DNA of 20,907 nt from positions 1-20,907 of the forward strand of contig CANQHM010000019.1 in the NCBI GenBank assembly GCA_947623845.1, in the 5' to 3' direction. Numbering within the stretch: position 1 is the stretch's first letter; every line of letters begins with the position of its first letter. This document shows, piece after piece, positions 1 through 7,728 of the stretch. Position numbers and translations under genes: made by a program. The notes beneath the pieces were generated by a model, which had not been told where the DNA came from, did no database searches, and saw only the letters and a list, made by a program, of their open reading frames with translations. The DNA comes from an uncultured Bacilli bacterium. Its GTDB lineage: Bacteria; Bacillota_I; Bacilli_A; RF39; UBA660.

Positions 1-25
1 AAAAAAGTGCAATACTTTACACTTT
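1..25 (-). terminator. Intrinsic terminator of the DUF1934-argS-rpoE-prfA-prmC operon
   Basis: On the plus strand AAAGTGCAA (4-12) pairs with TTACACTTT (17-25) around a TACT loop, with one G-T wobble, and positions 1-6 are all A. Read on the minus strand this is a 9-bp stem followed by a run of six T. The stem contains the prmC stop codon (17-19). The T run may continue beyond the window edge. Confidence 0.75.
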
Positions 26-730
26 CATAATAAATATATACCGATCTAAATTATTATAATCCTTTTCACAAGTTACTTTATAATCGGGAAGACTTTCTTT
101 AACATAGTTTATTATTGATTCTTTTTGCGTTGCGCCGATTTCAAAAGCACATAACTTAAAGTGGATAAGTTTCAAGTTATCAACAATTTTTTTATAGAAA
201 GCTAGGCCTTGATCACTCGCATATAAGGCAAGAGATGGTTCATATTTTACTTCGGGAGCTACTTCTTCATCATAAGCAATGTAGGGAGGATTACTTATAA
301 TTATGTCATAATCTGGTATTTTAGAATTTAAGATATCTTGGTTTAGAAAATTAATATCAACATTATTTAGTTTCGCATTTTCTTTAGCGGTATTTAAAGC
401 TTCTTCACTAATATCTAGTGCCGTTACAGAAGAAGAGGGAAGAAGTTTTTTTAGACTTATAGCAATACAACCACTACCAGTGCCAATATCTAAGATAGTA
501 GGAGAGGTAAGATTTAGTTTTTGAATGAGTTTAAAAGTTTTATCAACTAAGTATTCCGTTTCAAAGCGTGGAATTAAGACACTTTCATTAACTTTGATTG
601 GGTATCCACAAAAAGATACATCTCCAATTAGATATTGAACGGGGTAGTTATCGTATAATTTATCTAAATAGGATGTATCATTTGGGTATTTCTTTTCTAA
701 TAATTCTTTATCAAGACGAGATATTTCCAT
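17..730 (-). CDS. prmC: Peptide chain release factor N5-glutamine methyltransferase PrmC (HemK)
   Basis: PrmC uses S-adenosylmethionine to methylate the glutamine of the GGQ motif of release factors in the cytoplasm. The protein has a short N-terminal helical region with the family-typical PVQYLIG, a SAM-binding loop DIGTGSGC at about residues 82-89, and the catalytic NPPY motif at about 147-150, which defines N5-glutamine methyltransferases. At 237 aa it is a little shorter than the usual 270-290 aa, and the shortening is in the N-terminal substrate-binding part. Its ATG overlaps the prfA stop codon by one base (TAATG), so translation is probably coupled. Lying directly downstream of its substrate gene prfA is the standard arrangement. 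The stop codon lies in the terminator stem. Confidence 0.93.
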   Translation of the reverse strand: MEISRLDKELLEKKYPNDTSYLDKLYDNYPVQYLIGDVSFCGYPIKVNESVLIPRFETEYLVDKTFKLIQKLNLTSPTILDIGTGSGCIAISLKKLLPSSSVTALDISEEALNTAKENAKLNNVDINFLNQDILNSKIPDYDIIISNPPYIAYDEEVAPEVKYEPSLALYASDQGLAFYKKIVDNLKLIHFKLCAFEIGATQKESIINYVKESLPDYKVTCEKDYNNLDRYIFIMKV

Positions 731-1797
731 TAGATACCTTGGTTATCGCCCGCGAGTTTAAGACGCATGTCTTCATTAATTAGGGCATCAATTATGGGTT
801 CTAGGGCACCTTCCATAACCCGATCTAGTTCCATAATACTAAAGTTGATACGATGGTCAGTGACACGGTTTTGCGGATAGTTATAAGTTCTTATTTTTTC
901 ACTACGGTCCCCCGTACCAATTTTACTTTTACGTTCCGCACCTACTTCATTTTCTTGTTTTTGTTGTTCATAATCATAAATTTTAGATTTTAATAAAGCT
1001 AGAGCGCGTTCACGGTTTTTTAATTGGCTTCTTTCGGTTTGGCAAGTTACCACGACACCGGTAGGAATGTGAGTAAGACGCACTGCAGAGTTTGAGGTAT
1101 TAACGGATTGGCCACCCGCTCCACTACTATGGTAAACATCCATTTTAATATCAGATTCTTTAACTTCGATGTTAACATCTTCCACACTTGGCATTACTAA
1201 AACAGTGGCGGTAGAGGTATGGACACGGCCTTGAGTTTCGGTAGTAGGGACTCTTTGAACACGGTGTGAACCACTTTCATATTTCATTTTAGAATAAACA
1301 TCGTCACCCTTAACAATAAATTCAATTTGGGCATAACCACCACTGGCACCAGGAGTTTCGTTTATTATTTCAATTTTCCAGCCTTGATGTTCAAAGTAAT
1401 GAGAATACATTCTAAATAAGTCACCAGCAAAAATGTTAGCTTCATCACCACCGGCAGCTCCCCGAATTTCCATAATGATATCTTTGCCATCATTAGGGTC
1501 TTTAGGAACTAACATTATTTGTAATTCTTCTTCAATTTTAGGAATTTTTTCTTCTAAATCGGCGATTTCTAGTTTAGCCATCTCCGCAAGTTCAGCGTCA
1601 TTTAACATCGTTTTTGCTTCTTCTAGATTATTCTTCGCTGTAGTTAGTTCATCATATTTTAAAACAATACTTTCTAAATCTTTTTGTTCTTTAGATAAAC
1701 TCTTAAGTAAATTATAATTACTTAGAACTTCGGGATTAGTTAGTTTTTCACTTACTTCATTATATTTTTCTTTAATCGCTTCTAAGCGGTCGTGCAT
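730..1797 (-). CDS. prfA: Peptide chain release factor 1 (RF1)
   Basis: RF1 recognises UAA and UAG in the ribosomal A site and triggers release of the peptide. The 355-aa length is normal. The GGQ peptidyl-hydrolysis motif is at about residues 228-230 in GAGGQSVNTSNSAVRL. The stop-codon reading motif is PTT in HRVQRVPTTETQGR (about 187-189), the PxT form of RF1 and not the SPF form of RF2. The N-terminal third is a charged helical domain. A good Shine-Dalgarno (AGGAGG) lies a few bases upstream of the ATG. It follows rpoE with a 13-base gap and is followed by prmC with a one-base overlap, so it belongs to the same transcript. Confidence 0.97.
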   Translation of the reverse strand: MHDRLEAIKEKYNEVSEKLTNPEVLSNYNLLKSLSKEQKDLESIVLKYDELTTAKNNLEEAKTMLNDAELAEMAKLEIADLEEKIPKIEEELQIMLVPKDPNDGKDIIMEIRGAAGGDEANIFAGDLFRMYSHYFEHQGWKIEIINETPGASGGYAQIEFIVKGDDVYSKMKYESGSHRVQRVPTTETQGRVHTSTATVLVMPSVEDVNIEVKESDIKMDVYHSSGAGGQSVNTSNSAVRLTHIPTGVVVTCQTERSQLKNRERALALLKSKIYDYEQQKQENEVGAERKSKIGTGDRSEKIRTYNYPQNRVTDHRINFSIMELDRVMEGALEPIIDALINEDMRLKLAGDNQGI

Positions 1798-1810
1798 AAC
1801 TTATACCTCC

Positions 1811-2260
1811 TTATAGTAAATCGGTTCCTTCTTCATCTTCATCTATAATAGCTAAATCTTTTAAATCATCTTCAGGTTCGTCATCATCAGTTACATCATC
1901 GTCATAATAAATATCTTCATCTTCTTTTTCTTCTAATGGTTCTTCTTCGACTTCTTCTTCAAGTTCAGTAGCGACATCGTCGTCTTCTTCAATATCCATG
2001 ACAATATTAGATTTATGGCGAGTTTTTAAATCCCAATAACCATTATCTAACATGGTAAATCTTTGATCAGTAGATAAAACTTGGAAAAATTCACCAATTT
2101 GGCTTTCGTATACAGAATCACTTAAATTAAGTAATTCACATACACTTTTAAATAAATCAGTTATTTTAGATTTTTTACCAGTTTCCTTTAAAATTTCATA
2201 AGCAATATCATCATAAGACATCGTTTCTAGTTCTTCTTCACTAATATTTTTTAATTTCAT
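1811..2260 (-). CDS. rpoE: DNA-directed RNA polymerase delta subunit
   Basis: The delta subunit is a Firmicutes-specific RNA polymerase accessory protein that promotes recycling and makes promoters sensitive to initiating NTP. The first ~80 residues fit the HARE-HTH fold (MSYDDIAYEILKETGKKSKI, then a conserved SQIGEFFQVLSTDQRF stretch ending in GYWDLK). From about residue 88 onward the tail is almost only Asp and Glu, the disordered polyanionic tail of delta. The 149-aa length is slightly below the ~170 aa of Bacillus. It lies between argS and prfA with short gaps and an AAGGAG ribosome site before the ATG. Neighbourhood with argS is also seen in Bacillus. It is not the sigma factor that carries the name RpoE in Proteobacteria. 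Confidence 0.93.
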   Translation of the reverse strand: MKLKNISEEELETMSYDDIAYEILKETGKKSKITDLFKSVCELLNLSDSVYESQIGEFFQVLSTDQRFTMLDNGYWDLKTRHKSNIVMDIEEDDDVATELEEEVEEEPLEEKEDEDIYYDDDVTDDDEPEDDLKDLAIIDEDEEGTDLL

Positions 2261-2274
2261 ATTTAATACTCCTT

Positions 2275-3885
2275 CTACATTTTCTCTGGTGGGATGACAC
2301 CAATTAAATCAAGTGCATTTTTAATAGTTATTTTGATAGCACTTAAAAAATTAAGGTTTTCCATTGTTTCATCTTTATTATCAGTTATGAATCTCTTTTT
2401 AGAGTACAATAGATGGAAGCTGCTAGCAAGTTCATAGACATAGTTGGTTATTAAATGAGGTAGTTTCTTTTCAGCAGCATTTTTGACAACAGATGGAAAC
2501 TCATATAATTTTTCTAAAACATTATATGACAAATCGTCGTTAATGTATAGGTATTTATTAATATTTTTTATATTTTTATAAGAATTTAGAATAGTACAGG
2601 TGCGGGCATAGGCATAAGATACGTAATAAACGGGATTTTCATTTGACGTTTTCTTGGCAAGTTCAAGATCAAAATCCATTTGAGTATCTAAGCTTCGCAT
2701 TGAGAAGAAATAACGAGCAGCATTGATACCTACTTCATCAATTAGTTCTTGTAAACTTACAGAGTTACCAGTTCTTTTACTCATTTTAATTTCAATACCA
2801 TCTTTTACTAAACGAACTAGTTGTAAGAGTTTAACATCTAAGATATCAGGATTATAACCTAAAGCTTTTAGGGAACCTTTAAGGCGAGCGACATATCCGT
2901 GATGGTCGGTTCCTAAAACATCGATTAGGTTAGTATAACCTCTTTTTATTTTATCAATATGATAAGCAATATCAGGAACTAGGTAAGTATAAGTACCATC
3001 ATTTTTAATTAAAACGTGATCTTTATCATCTCCTAAAACACTAGATTTTAACCAAGTAGCGCCATCACTTTCATAAGCGTAGCCAGACTTTTTCATGGTT
3101 TCAATCATTTCAGGAAGATTACTTTTACTAACAATTGCTTTTTCACTAGAATAAACATCAAAGTTAATACGATAATCTTTTAAAACTTTTTTTATTTTAT
3201 CAAGTAAGATATTTTTACCTAGGTCTTTATAATAATCTAGTTCCTTATCTTTTAAAGTATCTTTATGTTCTTTATATAAGTCTTCCGCGATTTCTGTGAT
3301 TTCGGGTCCGTGATAACCATTTTCGGGTATTTCTTTTGCGATACCTAGAAGATTTAGATAACGAGCTTGGATAGAAAGACCTAGATTAGTTATTTGGACA
3401 CCAGCATCATTTACATAATATTCTTCGGTAACATCATAACCATTAAATCTTAGGATACGAGCAAGGGAGTCACCATAAGCACCACCCCGAGCATTACCTA
3501 AATGAAGAATGCCAGTAGGGTTAGCACTAACAAATTCAATATTGTAATTTAACCCTTTACCACTAGTATTGCTACCGTATTTAGCTCCTTCTTTAATAAT
3601 AGTATTAATATTATCTAGAAGGTAATCTTTTTTAACAAAGAAATTGATAAAGCCAGGAGGAGCAACTTCAACACTCGTTACAACATCACATTTAAAGTTA
3701 TCTTTGATAGTAGTAGCAATATTTAATGGGTTATCTTTTAAGGTACTTGCTAATCTTAAAGCAATATTTGTAGCAAAATCGCCATTTTCTTTCTTTTGTG
3801 GTTTCGTAAGAGTTACTTGTACGTCTTTAACATTTAGAGATTCTAAGGCTTTATTTAAAGACTTTATTATACTTTCTTCGATCAT
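2275..3885 (-). CDS. argS: Arginyl-tRNA synthetase
   Basis: This class I aminoacyl-tRNA synthetase charges tRNA-Arg. The 536-aa protein carries the N-terminal Arg-specific additional domain (about 1-85, with ENGDFATNIALRLA), the HIGH-type signature as HLGN at about residue 127 in NPTGILHLGNARGGAYGD, and KMSKRTGN at about 367. The C-terminal helical anticodon-binding domain includes the typical ENPVYYVSYAYAR segment. Length is slightly below the usual 550-570 aa but no domain is missing. The ATG is preceded by AAAGGA. It starts two bases after the end of the DUF1934 gene, so the two are co-transcribed. Confidence 0.97.
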   Translation of the reverse strand: MIEESIIKSLNKALESLNVKDVQVTLTKPQKKENGDFATNIALRLASTLKDNPLNIATTIKDNFKCDVVTSVEVAPPGFINFFVKKDYLLDNINTIIKEGAKYGSNTSGKGLNYNIEFVSANPTGILHLGNARGGAYGDSLARILRFNGYDVTEEYYVNDAGVQITNLGLSIQARYLNLLGIAKEIPENGYHGPEITEIAEDLYKEHKDTLKDKELDYYKDLGKNILLDKIKKVLKDYRINFDVYSSEKAIVSKSNLPEMIETMKKSGYAYESDGATWLKSSVLGDDKDHVLIKNDGTYTYLVPDIAYHIDKIKRGYTNLIDVLGTDHHGYVARLKGSLKALGYNPDILDVKLLQLVRLVKDGIEIKMSKRTGNSVSLQELIDEVGINAARYFFSMRSLDTQMDFDLELAKKTSNENPVYYVSYAYARTCTILNSYKNIKNINKYLYINDDLSYNVLEKLYEFPSVVKNAAEKKLPHLITNYVYELASSFHLLYSKKRFITDNKDETMENLNFLSAIKITIKNALDLIGVIPPEKM

Positions 3886-3887
3886 AT

Positions 3888-4238
3888 TTATTTCCTTTCT
3901 AACTTTATATTAATTATATCTTCTTGACTTTCTAATTGATAAGTTAAAGAAATATTATTATCATTATTCTTATAAGTACAAGATTTAACATTAATATCAA
4001 AACTTATATCCTTTTCTTTAAAAAGATAAAGACCTTTCTTATTATGAGAATCTAATTTAAAGTAATACACATTATTATCTCTTTCATAGATTATATTATC
4101 ATTTTTAAGAGTTATCTTATTTAGAGTGTCATCATAATTAAATGAATATACTTGTTTAGAGATTGTAACTAATACATTATCATCTACGGTAAAATCCTTA
4201 GAAGTAATTACTAGTTTATAAGGTACATCTTTTTCCAT
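3888..4238 (-). CDS. DUF1934 (YwiB-like) beta-barrel protein
   Basis: This 116-aa protein has alternating short beta-strand segments with few helices, and its position directly before argS matches YwiB of Bacillus, a DUF1934 member with a calycin-like beta-barrel. Its molecular function is not established in the family. No signal peptide, membrane segment or catalytic motif is visible. It is the first gene of the operon, with AAGGA ahead of its ATG and a TGC-TATAAT extended -10 further upstream. Family assignment rests on size, strand pattern and synteny rather than on a hard motif. Confidence 0.7.
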   Translation of the reverse strand: MEKDVPYKLVITSKDFTVDDNVLVTISKQVYSFNYDDTLNKITLKNDNIIYERDNNVYYFKLDSHNKKGLYLFKEKDISFDINVKSCTYKNNDNNISLTYQLESQEDIINIKLERK

Positions 4239-4253
4239 AAATCACATTCCTTG

Positions 4254-4289
4254 ATTACTAATTATAGCATAAAGACACGAGAAATAATT
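4254..4289 (-). promoter_or_regulatory. Promoter of the DUF1934-argS-rpoE-prfA-prmC operon
   Basis: On the minus strand TATAAT (plus positions 4261-4266) is preceded by TGC, an extended -10 element. The -35 region about 17 bases upstream (around 4284-4289) is poor, as is common with extended -10 promoters. The predicted start is near 4254, leaving a short leader with AAGGA before the ATG at 4238. Confidence 0.65.
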
Positions 4290-4337
4290 ATAAATTATTT
4301 ATTTTTTTCCATACTAATGATATGGTGATGTCTCGTG
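4276..4337 (+). promoter_or_regulatory. Structured leader of the penicillin-binding protein gene
   Basis: Three nested dyads occur in this short stretch. CACGAGA (4276-4282) is complementary to TCTCGTG (4331-4337), which includes the GTG start codon. Inside it, AAATAATT (4282-4289) pairs with AATTATTT (4293-4300) across a 3-base loop and is followed by seven T. CCATA (4309-4313) pairs with TATGG (4321-4325), which overlaps the weak GGTG ribosome site. If all of this is transcribed it could hide the start site. The plus-strand promoter could not be placed with confidence, so transcription of the left arm is uncertain. Confidence 0.35.
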
Positions 4338-6278
4338 AAACATTTTAAGAGATTTTATAAGATTTGTCTAGTCCTTTTGATAATTTTTTTAATAAGTTTA
4401 GCAAGTTTGTATGTTTGTGCTTATTTTGCACCGACGTTAGATATTAAAAATTCGGGACATTTTTATATTTATGATTCGAAAGAAAATTTAGTTTATCAAG
4501 GGTCTTCTTCTAGTAGATGGGTAGATTTAGAAGATGTAAGTCCTTATATTATTGATGCTGTGATTAGTGTAGAAGATAAGAATTTTTATAAACATAATGG
4601 ATTTGATTATTTAAGAATTATTAAAGTGTTTTTTAGTAATTTAGCAAATAGAGAGATAGTAGCGGGGGCTTCGACGATATCCCAACAATATATTAAGAAT
4701 TTATATTTAGATTTTGATAAGAAATGGAGTAGAAAGATTGAGGAAGCGTGGCTTACTTTAAAGTTAGAGGTTCATTATGATAAAGATCAAATATTAGAAG
4801 GTTATTTAAATACGATTAATTATGGACAAGGAAATTATGGAATAGAGAATGCCGCGAATTATTATTTTAATAAGAGTGCGAAAGATGTTACTTTAGAGGA
4901 AGCACTTATTTTAGCAGGAATTCCGAAAAGTCCATATTATTTTAATCCAGTGACATCTTATGAATCAGCGAAGAATAGGGCTTTAATTGTAGCTCAAGCT
5001 ATGGTTAAAAATAAGAAATTAACGGAGGAGGAATACAATAATTTATTTAAGGAAGAAGTAAATATTTATGGGAAGAAGAGTGAGAATAACTTACAAACTT
5101 TAATGTATTATCAAGATGCCGTTTATGATGAGTTACATACTTTAGAAAGTGTACCCGATTCGTTAATTGAAACGGGAGGGTTAAAAATTTATACCGCGTT
5201 AGATATGTATACCCAAAAAGCGATGGAAGAGTCGATGTTAAGAGAGATGAATGAGACAGGAGATTTACAAGTTGCTAGCGTGGCGATTGATCCCAAAACG
5301 GGGAATGTGTTAGGTTTAATTGGGGGAGTGGATTACGCAAAAAGTCAATATAATAGAGCCATAGATGCGGAAAGACAAGTAGGGAGTACGATGAAACCAT
5401 TACTTTATTATGCAGCGTTAGAGAATGGAATGACGTCTTCAAGTACTTTTTTAAGTGAACCAACGAATTTTGTTTTTGCGAATAATCAAACTTATAGTCC
5501 AGAAAATTATAATGGAAAATATGGAAATCAAAATATTACGATGGCAGCGGCGATATCGTATAGTGATAATATTTATGCGGTGAAGACTCATTTGTTTTTA
5601 GGGGAGAATGTGTTAGTAGATACCGCAAAGAAGATGGGGATTAGAAAGAGTTTAGATCCGATTGTATCTTTACCTTTAGGAACAGTAGAATTATCAATGT
5701 TAGATTATGCGAATGCTTATACAACTTTAGCAAGTGGCGGTTATAAAAGGGAGATATCATTTATTACAAGAGTGGAAGATTTAGATGGACACGTTTTATA
5801 TGAAAAGAAAAAGAAAGATAATTTGGTATTAGAACCTAGTTATGTTTATATTTTAAATGAGATGTTAACTAGTACTTATAATTCGGCTTTTATCGATTAT
5901 AATACACCGACCGTCTTAAGTATTGCGGGGAAGATTTCAAGAAAATATGCGGTGAAGACAGGAACAACAGGAACGGATTGTTATATGGTAGGTTATAATC
6001 CTGATATTATGATGATGGTATGGAATGGATATGATGATAATAGGGCGGTAGAAAATAAGTTAGGTAATATTTCTAAAAATATGTGGGTTGATACTGTAGA
6101 AGCTTATGAAAAAGATAAGGAAGTTACTTGGTATCAAAAACCCGAAAATGTGGTAGGAATGGCATTAAATGCGATTACAGGGAAGTTAGATAACGATTTA
6201 GAGCATAGTAATATTTTCTACTTCATTGATGGTAGTGAGGGAATTTATGAGGTAAAAAGTGCAGAATATGAAGAATAG
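4335..6278 (+). CDS. Class A penicillin-binding protein (glycosyltransferase/transpeptidase)
   Basis: This is a bifunctional cell-wall enzyme that polymerises lipid II glycan chains and crosslinks the peptides outside the membrane. After a short basic N-terminus there is one membrane anchor (about 9-32). The GT51 domain shows EDKNFYKH with catalytic Glu at 80, GASTISQQ, RKIEEAW and EGYLNTINYG. The transpeptidase domain has all three signatures: STMK with nucleophile Ser351, SDN at 410-412 and KTG at 541-543. The 647-aa length is normal for a compact PBP1a/2c type with no extra C-terminal domain. The start is GTG: the nearby ATG at 4328 is in another frame and soon stops, and a weak GGTG lies upstream. 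It is divergent from the argS operon. Intact penicillin-binding proteins indicate a walled cell, so not a true Mycoplasma. The exact subfamily name cannot be decided here. Confidence 0.95.
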   Translation: MKHFKRFYKICLVLLIIFLISLASLYVCAYFAPTLDIKNSGHFYIYDSKENLVYQGSSSSRWVDLEDVSPYIIDAVISVEDKNFYKHNGFDYLRIIKVFFSNLANREIVAGASTISQQYIKNLYLDFDKKWSRKIEEAWLTLKLEVHYDKDQILEGYLNTINYGQGNYGIENAANYYFNKSAKDVTLEEALILAGIPKSPYYFNPVTSYESAKNRALIVAQAMVKNKKLTEEEYNNLFKEEVNIYGKKSENNLQTLMYYQDAVYDELHTLESVPDSLIETGGLKIYTALDMYTQKAMEESMLREMNETGDLQVASVAIDPKTGNVLGLIGGVDYAKSQYNRAIDAERQVGSTMKPLLYYAALENGMTSSSTFLSEPTNFVFANNQTYSPENYNGKYGNQNITMAAAISYSDNIYAVKTHLFLGENVLVDTAKKMGIRKSLDPIVSLPLGTVELSMLDYANAYTTLASGGYKREISFITRVEDLDGHVLYEKKKKDNLVLEPSYVYILNEMLTSTYNSAFIDYNTPTVLSIAGKISRKYAVKTGTTGTDCYMVGYNPDIMMMVWNGYDDNRAVENKLGNISKNMWVDTVEAYEKDKEVTWYQKPENVVGMALNAITGKLDNDLEHSNIFYFIDGSEGIYEVKSAEYEE

Positions 6279-6282
6279 TTTT

Positions 6283-6552
6283 CTATTTTTCTTTTTCGAT
6301 GTAATCAACTATAGTATCAGTTTCAAGATTAACTATTTCAATACGATAATAATCTTTCTTTAAAAAGGTTTTATATAAATCAAAAGCCATAGTTAATATT
6401 TTTTCTGTAGTCATATCTTCTTCTTTTAATTTATAAAATTCATCCCATTCTAATAATCCGTCAAAATCATTATATAACGAAGTAGGGGTGATACCTTTAC
6501 CACCTACATATTTAGTAGTTCCATCTTTATAATAAAATTTAAATTGATACAT
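6283..6552 (-). CDS. Small protein of unknown function, 89 aa
   Basis: I do not recognise this family. The protein opens with MYQFKFYYKDGTTKYVGGKG, which reads as a beta-hairpin, continues with a predicted helix around TTEKILTMAFDLYKTFLKK and ends with a strand (YRIEIVNLETDTIVDYIEK). It has no Cys, no signal peptide and no membrane segment, so it should be cytosolic. The start is well supported: AGGAGG sits eight bases before the ATG, and an extended -10 (TGA-TATAAT) lies upstream at 6581-6586. It is convergent with the penicillin-binding protein, with only four bases between the stop codons, and lies downstream of the ORF6N gene in the same direction. Confidence 0.72.
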   Translation of the reverse strand: MYQFKFYYKDGTTKYVGGKGITPTSLYNDFDGLLEWDEFYKLKEEDMTTEKILTMAFDLYKTFLKKDYYRIEIVNLETDTIVDYIEKEK

Positions 6553-6573
6553 ATATTATTCCTCCTTTTATTT

Positions 6574-6605
6574 ATAGATTATTATATCATACTATTAAAT
6601 TATAC
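6574..6605 (-). promoter_or_regulatory. Promoter of the 89-aa gene
   Basis: Minus-strand TATAAT (plus 6581-6586) is preceded by TGA, an extended -10. It lies between the stop codon of the ORF6N gene (6595-6597) and the AGGAGG site of the 89-aa gene. The -35 region would overlap the end of the ORF6N gene and has no clear consensus. Confidence 0.5.
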
Positions 6606-7494
6606 TGTTTATCTTATTTTGTAAAGCATTACATATATCTTTATCATTTATTAAATTAATCGAAAAAGTTTTATAACCAATACGATTAATGCTCGCTCCA
6701 CAGTGATAAATTATATTGTTATCAAGAATAAAGTATCTATCGTGAAAAGTATTATCATAATAAACATCTAAGTTATGATATTGTTTATTATACTTTTCAA
6801 TATCCTGTTTAGTTAATAAATTATTAGGTTTGGTAATTAGAGATACTTTAATATTTAATCTTTTAATAATATCTAATAAGGTATTATCAGCATAAGCATC
6901 AATTATAATTAAAGAAGATTTAGCACTTTTAAAGATATCTAAAATTTTAGAATAAGCATCAAATATTTGGCCATTAAAATAAATTTCATTAACTTTTTGT
7001 TTTTCATTTAATTTAGCAAAAGACTCTTGTAATAATTTTATGTCTTTGTTATTTTTACTTATATTATCGCTATTATTTAAAATTTGCTTTTTCATATACT
7101 TAAGTTCTATTAAATCGTTAGATAAATATTTACGCATTTTAACAAAAGCACGCATTATATTAACGCTCATTTCTATAGCAATGTCAGTTTTTAAAACTGA
7201 AGCTAACATTGCTGTACCTTGTTCAGTGAATACATATGGGTTATATCTTCGACCACCTTTTTTGTTTGAGGTCCCAATTTGGGACCTCAAAGAATCATAT
7301 TCTTCGGCTGTTAATTGAAAGCAAAAATCTTCCGGAAATCTTTCTTTATTTCTAGTCACTGCTTGATTAATAGTTTTTGTTCCGTTTTTACAGTCATATA
7401 ATTTGCCTAAATCTGAATCTAGCATCACTTGTTTACCGCGAACCTCATAAATTAAATTTTCAATTTTAATATTCGTTTTTACTAATTCATTCAT
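6595..7494 (-). CDS. ORF6N-domain protein with C-terminal PLD-like domain
   Basis: Residues about 11-95 match the ORF6N domain seen in phage antirepressor-type and poxvirus-related DNA-binding proteins: VRGKQVMLDSDLGKLYDC, NKERFPEDFCFQLT, LRSQIGTSN (69-77) and PYVFTEQGTAML. A charged helical stretch (about 125-170) follows. The C-terminal ~110 residues look like a phospholipase D-like fold with HDRYFILD (251-258) and YHCGAS; only one degenerate HKD-like motif is present and its Lys is replaced by Arg, so nuclease activity is doubtful. The start is the ATG at 7494, 8 bases after AGGAGGA; the TTG at 7500 is too close to the ribosome site. The LRSQIGTS codons form a 27-bp perfect palindrome, and relatives of that palindrome lie upstream. 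Probable role is DNA binding, possibly autoregulatory or phage-derived; the biological role is unknown. Confidence 0.85.
   Translation of the reverse strand: MNELVKTNIKIENLIYEVRGKQVMLDSDLGKLYDCKNGTKTINQAVTRNKERFPEDFCFQLTAEEYDSLRSQIGTSNKKGGRRYNPYVFTEQGTAMLASVLKTDIAIEMSVNIMRAFVKMRKYLSNDLIELKYMKKQILNNSDNISKNNKDIKLLQESFAKLNEKQKVNEIYFNGQIFDAYSKILDIFKSAKSSLIIIDAYADNTLLDIIKRLNIKVSLITKPNNLLTKQDIEKYNKQYHNLDVYYDNTFHDRYFILDNNIIYHCGASINRIGYKTFSINLINDKDICNALQNKINSII
7265..7291 (-). repeat. Perfect 27-bp palindrome inside the ORF6N coding sequence
   Basis: TTTGAGGTCCC (7265-7275) is mirrored by GGGACCTCAAA (7281-7291), and the centre AATTT adds two more pairs, giving 13-bp arms around one central base. 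On the coding strand it spells L-R-S-Q-I-G-T-S-N, the conserved ORF6N motif. The 36 nt from 7266 to 7301 match upstream 7595-7630 at 33 positions. Confidence 0.9.
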
Positions 7495-7527
7495 AATCAA
7501 AATCCTCCTATTTTCTATTTATAAAAT

Positions 7528-7728
7528 AATTATATATTACAAAATTCTGTAAAAACATAAGGTAAGTTTCAAACTATACTATAAGTATTCAAACTTGAGG
7601 TTCCATTTTGGAACCTCAAAGAATCATATTATAAAGAATTATATATTTAAAAATTCTGTAAAAATATAAAACAAATTTCGAACGCCATGATAAGTATTCA
7701 ACCTTGAAGTTTCAAAATGAAACTTCAA
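7528..7728 (-). repeat. Two degenerate 92-bp direct repeats upstream of the ORF6N gene
   Basis: Positions 7528-7619 and 7637-7728 align without gaps at 71 of 92 positions by hand count. On the minus strand each unit carries, in order, a palindrome of 25-27 bp, a TTGAATACTTAT block, a TTTTTACAGAATTTT block and an ATATATAATT -10-like element. The unit next to the gene supplies its proximal -10 (7529-7534). The two palindromes differ in sequence but each keeps its own dyad symmetry. Confidence 0.85.
7595..7619 (-). repeat. Palindrome homologous to the ORF6N LRSQ codons (proximal copy)
   Basis: TTGAGGTTCCA (7595-7605) pairs with TGGAACCTCAA (7609-7619) around TTT. On the minus strand it reads as L-R-F-Q-N-G-T-S, preceded by codons for Y-D-S as in the gene. 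Relative to the in-gene palindrome two of its three substitutions are a matched pair that preserves base pairing. Confidence 0.85.

Noticed and set aside
4326..4343. A parS-like half site (CGTGAAACA) at the start of the penicillin-binding protein gene
   Set aside because: Only about 12 of 16 positions of the parS consensus match and the left half is not symmetric. The bases are also the first codons of the gene, so coincidence is the simpler reading.
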